From the NCBI GenBank assembly GCA_018267915.1, contig JAFDXN010000060.1:372001-436000 (forward strand): a stretch of DNA of 64,000 nucleotides, written 5' to 3'. Of this stretch, positions 8,733 to 17,465 are shown piece by piece. Below the pieces are notes generated by a model that saw nothing but the letters and a program-made list of their open reading frames with translations, did not search any database and was not told the DNA's origin. Every line of letters starts with the position of its first letter. Within the stretch, counting starts at the first letter, position 1. Source of the stretch: Bacteroidota bacterium. GTDB lineage: Bacteria; Bacteroidota; Bacteroidia; Chitinophagales; Chitinophagaceae. A program made the translations under genes and the position numbers.

Positions 8733-11700
8733 ATGAGCAACTACGACTGGCTTATATCGAAATTAGACGCATTCATCCGTAAGTATTATGCCAATAAGGT
8801 TATAAAAGGCTCGCTCATTTTCCTTAGTTGTTTATTGTCTTATATCGTGATGGTAAGTGTGGGTGAGTACTACTTCTATATGCCCGTGCCTTTACGTGTT
8901 ACAGCGGTTTCGCTTTTTTGTATTTTAGGTTTGGCCTCGCTTGTCGCCTGGGTCATCATTCCCTTGGCTAAAATGGCCAGACTGGGCAGCGTGATATCGC
9001 ATGAGCAGGCTGCAACGATAGTCGGCAGGCATTTCCCGGAGATCAGCGATAAGCTGCTGAACATACTGCAATTGAAAAAGCAGGTTGATCCCAATGCCAG
9101 CCGTGAGCTGATCGAAGCAAGTATTGATCAAAAGGCGGGGCAGCTATGGTCGCTGCCTATTACCTCGGCAATCGACTTGCGTAAGAACCGGAAATACCTG
9201 CGCTTTTTGTTGCCGGTTGTTTTGGTCGGTGTATTCATTTTGGTGGCCGCACCGAATGTGTTTAGGGATGCTTCCGACCGTTTGTTGCAGCCTACTAAAC
9301 CTTTTGAGAAACCGGCGCCATTCCAGATCATCATTAATACATTGCCGTTGCAAGCCGTGCGCAATGCCGACTATGTATTGAGGGTGGAGGTGAAAGGTGC
9401 TGTTTTGCCTAACGAAATGTCTGTTGAGTTGGGCAGTGAGAAAGTGCCAATGCAGGTATTGGAGGCGCATCATTTTCAGTACACTTTCAGGAACGTTACC
9501 GACGATGTACACTTCAGGCTCTTTGCTGCGGGTTACTATTCGCAACCATATGTACTGAAGGTGGTGCAGAAGCCGGTGCTAAAGGCATTTAAGGTAGAGT
9601 TAGATTATCCTGCCTATATAGGCAAGAAGAACGAAGTGCGCACCAGCCTGAGCGACATGACACTGCCGGTTGGCACCACAGTGCATTGGGCATTTGTAGC
9701 CGAACATACGGACAAGGCACTCGTAAAATTTGGTGACGGCGGTGCTTTCAGCCTACCTGCTAATAATTCATTATTCGGTTTTCAATATCGTTTCATGAAC
9801 GACACATCCTACACGTTCACACTTGAGAACCGGCAGGCGCATGTGGCCGACAGCTACCATTACCAGGTGCAGGTGATACCCGACCAGTACCCTGTGTTGC
9901 AGGTGCAGGAGGTACGGGATACCGTATCGGGCAAGCAGATCCTGCTTAGCGGTACCGCCGGCGATGACTATGGCATAAACAGGGTGCTGTTCCACTTCCA
10001 GGTGAGCGACGGGAAAGGGAAAACTTTGTTGAGCAAAAGCCTGCCTATGAAGACGACCCCGGGCGCGCTTACTTCTTTTCAACAATACTTCGACATTGAA
10101 ACACTGAACCTGCAACCGGGTCAGAAACTGAGTTATTTCATAGAAGCCTGGGACAACGATGGCGTGCATGGCAGCAAGGCTTCGAGGAGTGAAATGATGT
10201 CTTATTCCATGTTCAATCCAAAGCAGCTTGACTCAGCCATCAATGCAAATGCCCAACAGGTGAATAATGGCCTTAGCAATAGCGCCGAGCAAACGCAGCA
10301 GTTGCAGAATGACTTTAAGGAAATGCAGAACAAGATGCTGCAAAGCAACGAAATGGACTGGCAGCAAAAGCAATCGCTGCAGGACATGATGGACAAACAA
10401 ACGCAACTGCAGACACAAATAGAAAACACTAAGAAGCGTTTTGAAGAGCAGGTGCAGGAAAGCAAGCAAAAGAACTATAGTGACGACCTGAAGGAAAAGC
10501 AGGAAGACCTGAAGAAGCAGATGGACAACCTGCTGAACAATGAGTTGAAGGAACAGATGAAGAAGCTGCAGGAGATGTTGGCCAAACTGAACAAGGACAA
10601 GGCTTTTGAGACCATGAAGCAGATGGAGCAGGAGAACAAGCTCTTCGACATGGATCTGAAGCGTATGCAGGAGCTGATGAAGAAACTGGAAATGCAGATG
10701 CGGATGGAAGACCTGGCAAACAAAATGAATGATCTCGCAGATAAGCAAAGCAGCCTGCAGAAAGAAACGGACCAGGACAAAAAAAGCACCGATGCCCTGA
10801 GCAAAGAACAAGAAGGACTGAAGAAGGAACTGGACAGCGCCATGGCAAAGGATATGAAAACCCTGCAAGACATGGCTAACGAACAGCGTCAGGGTCATCA
10901 GTTAGATAAGCCGGACCAAAAGGGACAACAGGCGCAGCAGCAGATGCAGCAAAGCCAGCAGCAACTGGGGCAGAACCAGAAGAGCAACTCGAGCAAATCG
11001 CAGGGGCAGGCTGCGCAAAATCTGAAGGACATGGCTAACTCGCTGATGGCTGCTGCCAACGGGATGAACATGGAGGAGATAGACGCCGACATTAAAACCA
11101 TCAGGCAGACACTAACTAATCTGATTCGTCTTTCCTTCGACCAGGAGAAGCTGATGAAGAGCGTGCAATACACCTCGCCATCAAGCAAGCAATTCCTGAG
11201 CAATCAGCAGGAGCAGAACAGGCTGCACTCCAATTCAATAATGATACGCGATAGCCTGTTTGCCATGAGTAAAAAGGCTTTTAAGCTGTCGGCACAGATC
11301 AATAAAGAGACTACCGAGCTGGAGAAAAACATGGGCATGACTGTGGCATCGCTCGAGGGAAGAAAGCTTTCGGATGCAGTAACCCGCCAGCAGTATATAA
11401 TGACGCATACCAACAACCTGGCGCTGATGCTGAATGAGATGCTGTCGAGCCTGATAGCGCAGAAGAACCAGGCTAAAAAGCCCGGGGCGGGTATGTGTAA
11501 CAAACCTGGTGGTATGAACCCGAAACCCGGTGCATCGGGAGCTGCATCAGAGCAGCTTGCTGATATCATTACCCAGCAAGAGGGCATGGGCAAAGCGATG
11601 GAGGGAATGCAGCAAAAACAGCAAGGCAAGCAAGGACAACAGGGCAAAGAAGGACAGCAGGGTAAACAGGCAGGCGCTCAGAATGGCGGCCAGGGACAGT

Positions 11701-12167
11701 CTTCGCAGGAAGGTGACCAGCAAGACGGTGAAAATGGCAACGCAGAGGAAATAGCCAGGCTGGCTGCTCAACAGGCGGCTATACGCAGGCAATTGCAGGA
11801 GGTGGCCAGTAAACTTAATGGACGCGGGGGTGGTGCAAGTAAGGAATTGAAGGACCTTCAGGACAAGATGGACCGTACGGAGACCGACCTGGTGAACAGG
11901 CGGATGAGCAACGAATTGCTGCAGCGCCAGAGGGAGATAATGACGCGATTGCTGGAAACAGAAAAGGCATTGCGGGAACAGGAGCAGGATAACAAACGAT
12001 CATCTCGTACAGCAGAGGAAATGAGCCGCCCTGTGCCGCCTGAGTTGCAGAAATACATGCAGGACCGCCAAAAGCTGCTGGAGCTTTATAAGACCGTTCC
12101 TCCCCAGTTAAAGCCATACTACCGCAATATGGTAGAGCAGTACTACCAGATGATAGGCTCGAAATAA
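8733..12167 (+). CDS. large DUF4175 membrane protein
   Basis: 1144 aa. Hydrophobic segments lie at about residues 25-47, 53-77 and 153-172. A beta-rich region with Ig-like character (about 190-490) follows. From about 500 to 720 a long coiled coil is rich in Gln, Lys, Met and Asp. Further coils contain two compositionally simple stretches, Gln-rich around 740-770 and Gly/Gln-rich (KQGQQGKEGQQGKQ) around 965-1000. The layout matches DUF4175 proteins of Bacteroidota, which are cell-envelope proteins without known activity. The ATG at 8733 follows a 140-bp intergenic region. Confidence 0.85.
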   Translation: MSNYDWLISKLDAFIRKYYANKVIKGSLIFLSCLLSYIVMVSVGEYYFYMPVPLRVTAVSLFCILGLASLVAWVIIPLAKMARLGSVISHEQAATIVGRHFPEISDKLLNILQLKKQVDPNASRELIEASIDQKAGQLWSLPITSAIDLRKNRKYLRFLLPVVLVGVFILVAAPNVFRDASDRLLQPTKPFEKPAPFQIIINTLPLQAVRNADYVLRVEVKGAVLPNEMSVELGSEKVPMQVLEAHHFQYTFRNVTDDVHFRLFAAGYYSQPYVLKVVQKPVLKAFKVELDYPAYIGKKNEVRTSLSDMTLPVGTTVHWAFVAEHTDKALVKFGDGGAFSLPANNSLFGFQYRFMNDTSYTFTLENRQAHVADSYHYQVQVIPDQYPVLQVQEVRDTVSGKQILLSGTAGDDYGINRVLFHFQVSDGKGKTLLSKSLPMKTTPGALTSFQQYFDIETLNLQPGQKLSYFIEAWDNDGVHGSKASRSEMMSYSMFNPKQLDSAINANAQQVNNGLSNSAEQTQQLQNDFKEMQNKMLQSNEMDWQQKQSLQDMMDKQTQLQTQIENTKKRFEEQVQESKQKNYSDDLKEKQEDLKKQMDNLLNNELKEQMKKLQEMLAKLNKDKAFETMKQMEQENKLFDMDLKRMQELMKKLEMQMRMEDLANKMNDLADKQSSLQKETDQDKKSTDALSKEQEGLKKELDSAMAKDMKTLQDMANEQRQGHQLDKPDQKGQQAQQQMQQSQQQLGQNQKSNSSKSQGQAAQNLKDMANSLMAAANGMNMEEIDADIKTIRQTLTNLIRLSFDQEKLMKSVQYTSPSSKQFLSNQQEQNRLHSNSIMIRDSLFAMSKKAFKLSAQINKETTELEKNMGMTVASLEGRKLSDAVTRQQYIMTHTNNLALMLNEMLSSLIAQKNQAKKPGAGMCNKPGGMNPKPGASGAASEQLADIITQQEGMGKAMEGMQQKQQGKQGQQGKEGQQGKQAGAQNGGQGQSSQEGDQQDGENGNAEEIARLAAQQAAIRRQLQEVASKLNGRGGGASKELKDLQDKMDRTETDLVNRRMSNELLQRQREIMTRLLETEKALREQEQDNKRSSRTAEEMSRPVPPELQKYMQDRQKLLELYKTVPPQLKPYYRNMVEQYYQMIGSK

Positions 12168-12373
12168 GCCGGTCAAAATCCCTGTGGATAAGACGTTGAT
12201 ATTTTTAATATTAACTTGATTTTCACGTTTCTAACCTAACTTTTTACGTCTTAGTCACGTCTATATTTATAGAGACTTATAAAAGTATATGAGCATAGGA
12301 CTTGCTTTTGCCGAATAATATGCTTAACTTTCATAAAGTCATTTCTTTAATTCTTAATTAAAAATGTTTGCCT
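12168..12373. other. AT-rich intergenic region
   Basis: About 200 bp of AT-rich sequence between the DUF4175 gene and the next plus-strand gene. It contains TATATTTA (one mismatch to TAnnTTTG) and several TTAAT runs. This is a likely promoter region; no hairpin terminator stands out. Confidence 0.4.
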
Positions 12374-12844
12374 ATGCTTTTTACAAGAACTTATCGGTAT
12401 CAGTCTGCAATGAAAGTGGACGACATTAAAGGCCGTCTGCTGGGTAAGCACGTAAAAGTTCACAATCTGGATTTCGAGGTCTATGAAAAAGACCGCATGC
12501 TCAGGATCATACCCCATGCTGAGCAGGTTACCGACATTAAAACTTTACCTATAACTCATATCGAGTTTAAGGACAAAGGTGACAAGACCCAGGTTGTGAT
12601 AAGCTCAAAGATCCGTAAGATAGATCAAGGTGGCCCTACCATCCTGATGGTCTTCGTTTCTTTCATGCTGATCGGCGCGGTTGTCGCCTTCGTAGCCGGA
12701 AAACAAGAGGGGTTGCCATTCACCTACACCCTTTTAGGGATAGCCCTTATTATTTTCGCCATCTTTTGGGTGAGAATGCAGGCAGGGTATTTTGACTACG
12801 TGCGCAAAATACGCGACTACGTTAAAAAACAAAGTGCAGCCTAA
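12374..12844 (+). CDS. two-helix membrane protein of unknown function
   Basis: 156 aa from the ATG at 12374; a TTG two codons earlier is less likely. A soluble N-terminal part of about 90 residues is followed by two transmembrane helices (about 91-112, PTILMVFVSFMLIGAVVAFVA, quoted at family level only; and about 120-138) and a basic C-terminal tail ending RDYVKKQSAA. No family is recognised. The stop codon lies inside the loop of a strong terminator hairpin. Confidence 0.75.
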   Translation: MLFTRTYRYQSAMKVDDIKGRLLGKHVKVHNLDFEVYEKDRMLRIIPHAEQVTDIKTLPITHIEFKDKGDKTQVVISSKIRKIDQGGPTILMVFVSFMLIGAVVAFVAGKQEGLPFTYTLLGIALIIFAIFWVRMQAGYFDYVRKIRDYVKKQSAA

Positions 12845-12862
12845 GGTTGCACTTTGTTTTTT
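12824..12862. terminator. bidirectional intrinsic terminator overlapping the stop codon
   Basis: A perfect 15-bp inverted repeat: the arm AAAAAACAAAGTGCA at 12824-12838 pairs with 12848-12862 across a 9-nt loop. T6 on the plus strand and T6 on the minus strand allow use from both directions. It serves the plus-strand membrane protein gene and the convergent thioredoxin-fold gene ending at 12889. Confidence 0.85.
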
Positions 12863-12888
12863 GTAAAGTGTTCCGGTATCCGGGCGCT

Positions 12889-13476
12889 TTACTGGATGTA
12901 TTTCCTTAATGAATCTATAGGGGTCTCGCCTGAGAACCTCTTGATCAGTATTCTGTCTTTATTATAGATATTTATCTGTGGCAGCGACATAAACATAAAC
13001 GTCCTGTCTACAAGGTGCGAGCTATCCAGTCCCACCGCCATCTGGGGATATTGGTTTGTCTTCAATCCTTTCTCGAAAAATACCAGGTACTCGCCCATGT
13101 GCTGGGCAGCTACCATCAATATTTTCGACTTGCGAAAGAGGCTGATGTTCTGCTCCAGCAGCTTGGTCATATCCTCACAATGTCCGCAGGTAGGGTTGAA
13201 TAAGAACAGAAATAAATTAGCATCGTTTTGCACATCAGCATTGGTAATATCATGGGCGGGCTTTTCGGGGCCGGCAGGCGTATCAAGGCTGCGCTCAGGT
13301 AATGTCACTACACGAAAAACAGGTAAAATAGCACCTATATCCCGGTAATTGGTCTTGTCTTTGTCCTCAGGTATCGGTTTAGGATAGCTGGAAGCTTTGT
13401 AATAAGGTTCGTATTTGTTTTGCGCCGGGGCTGGTAAAGTGCCCGAAAGGAGCATAATGATTAGTAATTTGCGCAT
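12889..13476 (-). CDS. periplasmic thioredoxin-fold protein
   Basis: 195 aa. A signal peptide (MRKLLIIMLLSGTLPAPAQ) directs export. The redox motif is CGHC in FLFNPTCGHCEDMTKLL (about residues 105-112), and the cis-Pro-like segment is SLPQINIYNKD. This is a thioredoxin/TlpA-like fold and probably a thiol-disulfide oxidoreductase in the periplasm. Its partner is unknown. It is divergent from rarA with only 41 bp between the starts. Confidence 0.85.
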   Translation of the reverse strand: MRKLLIIMLLSGTLPAPAQNKYEPYYKASSYPKPIPEDKDKTNYRDIGAILPVFRVVTLPERSLDTPAGPEKPAHDITNADVQNDANLFLFLFNPTCGHCEDMTKLLEQNISLFRKSKILMVAAQHMGEYLVFFEKGLKTNQYPQMAVGLDSSHLVDRTFMFMSLPQINIYNKDRILIKRFSGETPIDSLRKYIQ

Positions 13477-13517
13477 GAGGCTAAATTAGGGAAATTACCG
13501 TTAAACAAATCTGAATT

Positions 13518-14789
13518 ATGGCTGTTTCATCTCATATACCATTGGCAGAACGTGTGCGGCCAAAAACTTTGGAGGAGTTCATTGGTCAAGAGCATCTGGT
13601 GGGAGCAGGCAAGGTGCTGGAGCAAATGGTACACAGTCACAAAGCTCATTCGATCATATTCTGGGGACCACCGGGCGTGGGTAAGACGACGCTGGCGCAG
13701 ATCGTCGCGCATTCGCTCGATATGCCCTTCTTTACCTTGAGTGCGATAGATAGTGGTGTGAAGGACGTAAGGGCTGTGATAGAGCAGGCCAGGAAAGCGG
13801 GGCACGCGTTGCTTTTCATCGATGAAATTCATCGCTTCAACAAGGCGCAGCAGGATAGCCTGCTGGGCGCAGTGGAGAAAGGCATTATTACTCTAATAGG
13901 TGCTACTACTGAAAACCCGTCCTTCGAGGTGATCAGTGCCTTGCTGAGCAGGTGCCAGGTATATGTATTGAAACCGCTCACGGAAGATCACCTGAAAGCC
14001 CTGGTAGAGCAGGCGATGGAAAAGGATAGCTGGCTGAACGAACAAAACCTGAACATGGTAGAGTGGGAGGCGCTGATACAGCTCAGCGGGGGTGATGCGC
14101 GCAGGTTGCTGAACCTTACCGAACTGGTTGCATCCTCGATGCCGGAAGGCATAAAGAATGTAACGAATGAACTGGTGGTAGACATAGTGCAGCAAAAGAT
14201 GGCGCTGTATGACAAAAGCGGGGAGCAGCACTACGATATCATATCGGCCTTCATCAAGTCTGTACGGGGCAGCGATCCTAATGCAGCGGTGTACTGGCTT
14301 GCAAGAATGATCGAAGGCGGAGAAGATCCCAAGTTCATAGCGCGCAGGATGGTAATACTGGCGAGTGAAGATATAGGCAATGCCAACCCGAATGCATTGC
14401 TGCTGGCCACAAGCTGTTTCCAGGCAGTCGAATTGATCGGTTACCCTGAGTGCCGTATCATACTTTCGCAAACCGCTACTTATCTTGCATCATCGGCCAA
14501 AAGCAACGCGGCCTATATGGCGATCAATAACGCGCAGGCACTGGTAAGCAAGACAGGCGACCTGCCGGTGCCTTTGCAGATACGCAATGCTCCAACAGGC
14601 TTGATGAAGAAGATGGATTATGGTAAAGGCTATAAATATGCACATGATCACCCGGGCAATTTTGTAGAACAGGAATTTTTGCCCGATAAAATAAGCGGTA
14701 CTAAACTTTATGATCCGGGGAATAATGCAACCGAGACAAGATTAAGAGAGTATTTAAAACACTGCTGGAAAGATAAATATGGTTATTAA
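13518..14789 (+). CDS. rarA: replication-associated recombination protein RarA (MgsA)
   Basis: 423 aa, the family's usual length. AAA+ ATPase of the clamp-loader clade: Walker A GPPGVGKTT (50-58), Walker B LLFIDEIHRFNK (98-109), sensor 1 GATTENPSFE, and the C-terminal tetramerisation part with LASEDIGNANP and GLMKKMDYGKGYKYAHD. RarA acts at stalled replication forks. The last 11 bp overlap the start of the glutaminyl cyclase gene, indicating co-transcription. Confidence 0.97.
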   Translation: MAVSSHIPLAERVRPKTLEEFIGQEHLVGAGKVLEQMVHSHKAHSIIFWGPPGVGKTTLAQIVAHSLDMPFFTLSAIDSGVKDVRAVIEQARKAGHALLFIDEIHRFNKAQQDSLLGAVEKGIITLIGATTENPSFEVISALLSRCQVYVLKPLTEDHLKALVEQAMEKDSWLNEQNLNMVEWEALIQLSGGDARRLLNLTELVASSMPEGIKNVTNELVVDIVQQKMALYDKSGEQHYDIISAFIKSVRGSDPNAAVYWLARMIEGGEDPKFIARRMVILASEDIGNANPNALLLATSCFQAVELIGYPECRIILSQTATYLASSAKSNAAYMAINNAQALVSKTGDLPVPLQIRNAPTGLMKKMDYGKGYKYAHDHPGNFVEQEFLPDKISGTKLYDPGNNATETRLREYLKHCWKDKYGY

Positions 14790-15639
14790 GTCAAAATTCA
14801 AAAGTCAGAAGTTAAAAGCTGTTGTGGTTGCTTGCCTCGCGGGTATGCTCTGGGTGAGCTCTTGCAAAAATAGCGGTACAGATAAGGCGGAACACAAGGC
14901 CGATACCTCGGCCGCTGCACAGGGGCCGGCAGTAATGCAATACCAGGTGGTGAAGGAATACCCACATAGTGGCACTGCCTTTACTGAGGGACTGCAATAT
15001 GTAGATGGCATACTGTATGAAAGCACCGGCGAGTATGGATCATCAGAGTTAAGAAAGGTGGAGCTCAGCACGGGCAAAGTACTGGCCAGCCGGAAAATGG
15101 ATGAGAAATATTTTGGCGAAGGGTTAGCTGTGCTGAACGGGAAAGTGTACCAGCTAACATACAGGGAACACACAGGCTTTATATATGACGCAAAGACACT
15201 GAAGCCAGAAGGCACGTTCTCATTTAATACAGATGAAGGCTGGGGCATGACCACCGACGGCAGGCACCTGATCTACGATGACGGAAAAAACCTGCTGCAT
15301 TACCTGGAGCCCGGCACTTTCAAAGAGATCAAGACACTCCACGTGAATGATGAGAACGGTGCTGTTGATGAGATAAATGAGCTTGAGTGTATAGGCGCTT
15401 TCATCTACGCCAACCAATGGAAGACCGGTAATATTTTAAAGATCGACACTACCACCGGCCAGGTGGTGGCCCGTGCCGACCTTAGTGCATTAGTAAACCA
15501 GGCAAGGAGCAAGGTAAGTACTGACGCCAGTTCGCAGCCTGACGTGATGAATGGTATAGCCTATGATGCGGCAAACAACAAAATATATGTTACAGGCAAA
15601 AATTGGCAAGCGCTGTATGAAGTGAAGCTGGACAACTAG
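14779..15639 (+). CDS. glutaminyl-peptide cyclotransferase (plant/bacterial type), lipoprotein
   Basis: 286 aa. The N-terminus carries a lipoprotein signal with lipobox VSSC (C29). The body is a five-bladed propeller typical of glutamine cyclotransferases: HSGTAFTEGLQY, GEGLAVLNGKVYQLTYRE, GWGMTTDGRHLIYDDG, NELECIGAFIYANQW and MNGIAYDAANNKIYVTGK. It converts N-terminal Gln to pyroglutamate, probably on exported proteins in the periplasm. The start overlaps rarA by 11 bp. Codons 4-13 (KSKFKSQKLK) coincide with an A-rich dispersed repeat, so the signal-peptide n-region appears repeat-derived. Confidence 0.9.
   Translation: MVIKSKFKSQKLKAVVVACLAGMLWVSSCKNSGTDKAEHKADTSAAAQGPAVMQYQVVKEYPHSGTAFTEGLQYVDGILYESTGEYGSSELRKVELSTGKVLASRKMDEKYFGEGLAVLNGKVYQLTYREHTGFIYDAKTLKPEGTFSFNTDEGWGMTTDGRHLIYDDGKNLLHYLEPGTFKEIKTLHVNDENGAVDEINELECIGAFIYANQWKTGNILKIDTTTGQVVARADLSALVNQARSKVSTDASSQPDVMNGIAYDAANNKIYVTGKNWQALYEVKLDN
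14786..14816 (+). repeat. A-rich dispersed repeat (CAAAATTCAAAAGTC type) inside a coding start
   Basis: TCAAAATTCAAAAGTCAGAA is a close match to the A-rich unit found between rpmD and rpsE (32546-32640). Here it encodes part of the N-terminus of the glutaminyl cyclase. Confidence 0.5.
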
Positions 15640-16949
15640 CCGGCAAAGATCCGTTCCAGCGCCCATGCTTTAAGGCGCATTTCCTCCCATTCTTTTTGCG
15701 GGTCACTATCAAATGTAATGGCACCCCCTGTCTGATAGGATAAGTAATGATTGCTGGAGTTGTAGAAGAGACTCCTGATGATAACATTGAAGTCAAAATC
15801 CCCATCGGGTGTTATGTAGCCCACGGTTCCCGAAAAAAGCTCTCTGCGCGACTGCTCATAATGATCAATGAGCTCCATTACTTTGATCTTGGGTGCGCCC
15901 GTCATGCTGCCCATGGGAAATGAATATTTGATCGCATCTGTAAATCGGGTGGGATCAGCCATCTCTCCACTCACAGTCGATATCATTTGATGCACCTGCG
16001 GAAAGCTGTAGATGCCAAATAGCTCATCGGCTTTTACGCTGCCTGTTTTGCAACTGCGTGCCAGGTCGTTGCGTACCAGATCTACGATCATCACATTCTC
16101 AGCACGTTCTTTTTCGCTCAGTTGCAGGTCTGTTCGCAACGCAGCGTCAAGCGCGGCATTCTCCACCCTGCGTGCTGTGCCTTTTATGGGTTGGGAGAGC
16201 AATGTACTGCCGCTTTTTTTCAGGTAGCGCTCCGGGCTGCTGCAGGCCATATATTTGTCATCGTGGCGATAATATGCAGCGAGGGGAGCGGGGGATAGTG
16301 TGTTCAATGCTTTGAATGCCGGCAGCATGTCAAGGTGCGGCGCATCGACATAGCCTTCTGTGCAGAAGTTGATCTCGTAACAGTCCCCGTTCACGATGTG
16401 CTCCTGCAATGCTGCGATACTATGCAGGTATCCCTCACGGCTCATGTTGTGCATGAATTCCAAACGGGGCAACGGATCATTACCTATTTCGGGACTATTA
16501 TTCAGCGCTTCCCATATTTCTTCGGGCATTTCACCGGATGATTCCACCGTTAAAGTTGTTGCAGCCGGATCTATATAGATCACCACCCGGGGGCAGAAGA
16601 ATGATAATTGCGGAAACCCTGTTTGTATGGCACTACGCGAGGATAACCGCGGCTCCAGGTAGTTTTTGTAGTCGTAGCCGATATGTCCGAAAAGCCACTC
16701 TTTGCGGATCTCATGAAATTCCTGCAGGGCTTCGAGCGAGGTGTCATTTAATATTTCCGTTGCCCCCGCGGCAAGCAGGCATTCATATTTGCCATAGGGC
16801 GACTGGTAATTATTGCTGTCCAGAAAAAGAGAAATGCTGAATTGTTTAGCCCAATTCAGCATTCTGTATTTTATATTTTTGTACTGACCTTCTGCCAGCG
16901 GAAAAACTGCCTTATGCCTGTAAGTAACCTGCACCTTAGAAGTCGTCAT
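15636..16949 (-). CDS. pabB: aminodeoxychorismate synthase component I (PabB)
   Basis: 437 aa from the ATG at 16949; upstream in-frame ATGs lie deeper in the preceding gene. Chorismate-binding fold with SPERYLKKSG, PIKGTARR (about 254-261), ERAENVMIVDLVRNDL, and the C-terminal GSMTGAPKIKVMELI and FSGTVGYI. The Lys in PIKGT is the nucleophile diagnostic of PabB over TrpE. It makes 4-amino-4-deoxychorismate for folate, with a glutaminase not in this window. It overlaps the upstream acidic-protein gene by 14 bp and the convergent gene by 4 bp. Confidence 0.93.
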   Translation of the reverse strand: MTTSKVQVTYRHKAVFPLAEGQYKNIKYRMLNWAKQFSISLFLDSNNYQSPYGKYECLLAAGATEILNDTSLEALQEFHEIRKEWLFGHIGYDYKNYLEPRLSSRSAIQTGFPQLSFFCPRVVIYIDPAATTLTVESSGEMPEEIWEALNNSPEIGNDPLPRLEFMHNMSREGYLHSIAALQEHIVNGDCYEINFCTEGYVDAPHLDMLPAFKALNTLSPAPLAAYYRHDDKYMACSSPERYLKKSGSTLLSQPIKGTARRVENAALDAALRTDLQLSEKERAENVMIVDLVRNDLARSCKTGSVKADELFGIYSFPQVHQMISTVSGEMADPTRFTDAIKYSFPMGSMTGAPKIKVMELIDHYEQSRRELFSGTVGYITPDGDFDFNVIIRSLFYNSSNHYLSYQTGGAITFDSDPQKEWEEMRLKAWALERIFAG

Positions 16950-17391
16950 CATCATCATCAAAGCCACCGCCTTCACTGAAGAAGCCCATGTCTTTGAATT
17001 CGTCGTCTATATCGAAGTCGTCATCACCTTTGGATGATTTTTTACCACCGGATTTTGTTTTTGATTTAGGCAGATCGAACTCTTCAAATTCTTTGTCGAT
17101 ATCGTAGTCATCCTCCTCGCCTTTTTCATAATCGTCCTCTTCTTCGTCACCTGCTTCGTCATCCTCATCCTCGTCGTCGTCATTGCGTGCCTTGGCTTTG
17201 GACGCCGTGGCTTTTGATGCGGTTTTCTTTTTAGGGGTTGTTTCCTCTACATCCTCCTCTTCGTCATCCTCATCGTCCTCTTCCATTTGTTTAGCCGGCT
17301 TTGATGAAGCTTTCTTAGCTGTAGGCTTCGCACTCGCTGGAGCACTTTTTTTGCCTGCGTCCTTTTTACCTGTATTTGATTTCATTGCCAT
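16936..17391 (-). CDS. highly acidic low-complexity protein
   Basis: 151 aa. A Lys/Ala/Ser-rich first third (KKSAPASAKPTAKKASSKPAK) resembles a histone-H1-like tail. Two blocks of Asp/Glu runs and a Lys/Thr/Ala-rich linker follow, then an acidic end with Phe (DFDIDDEFKDMGFF and a terminal Asp6-Phe). No domain is recognised and it is surely disordered. Possible roles include a nucleic-acid or RNA-polymerase-binding tail, but this is speculation. The 3' end overlaps pabB by 14 bp. Confidence 0.7.
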   Translation of the reverse strand: MAMKSNTGKKDAGKKSAPASAKPTAKKASSKPAKQMEEDDEDDEEEDVEETTPKKKTASKATASKAKARNDDDEDEDDEAGDEEEDDYEKGEEDDYDIDKEFEEFDLPKSKTKSGGKKSSKGDDDFDIDDEFKDMGFFSEGGGFDDDDDDF

Positions 17392-17465
17392 CTAACTTGG
17401 TGTCGTAAAATTCTATACTTTATGGAAATTGCCAAATTTTTTTTATCAAAAAAAATATTTTTTTT

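Noticed and set aside
10233..10898. 221-codon frame antisense to the coiled-coil part of the DUF4175 gene, Leu/His-rich and seemingly hydrophobic
   Set aside because: Antisense of Gln/Lys/Asp-rich codons gives Leu/Phe/Cys-rich chains; the plus-strand gene is clearly real.
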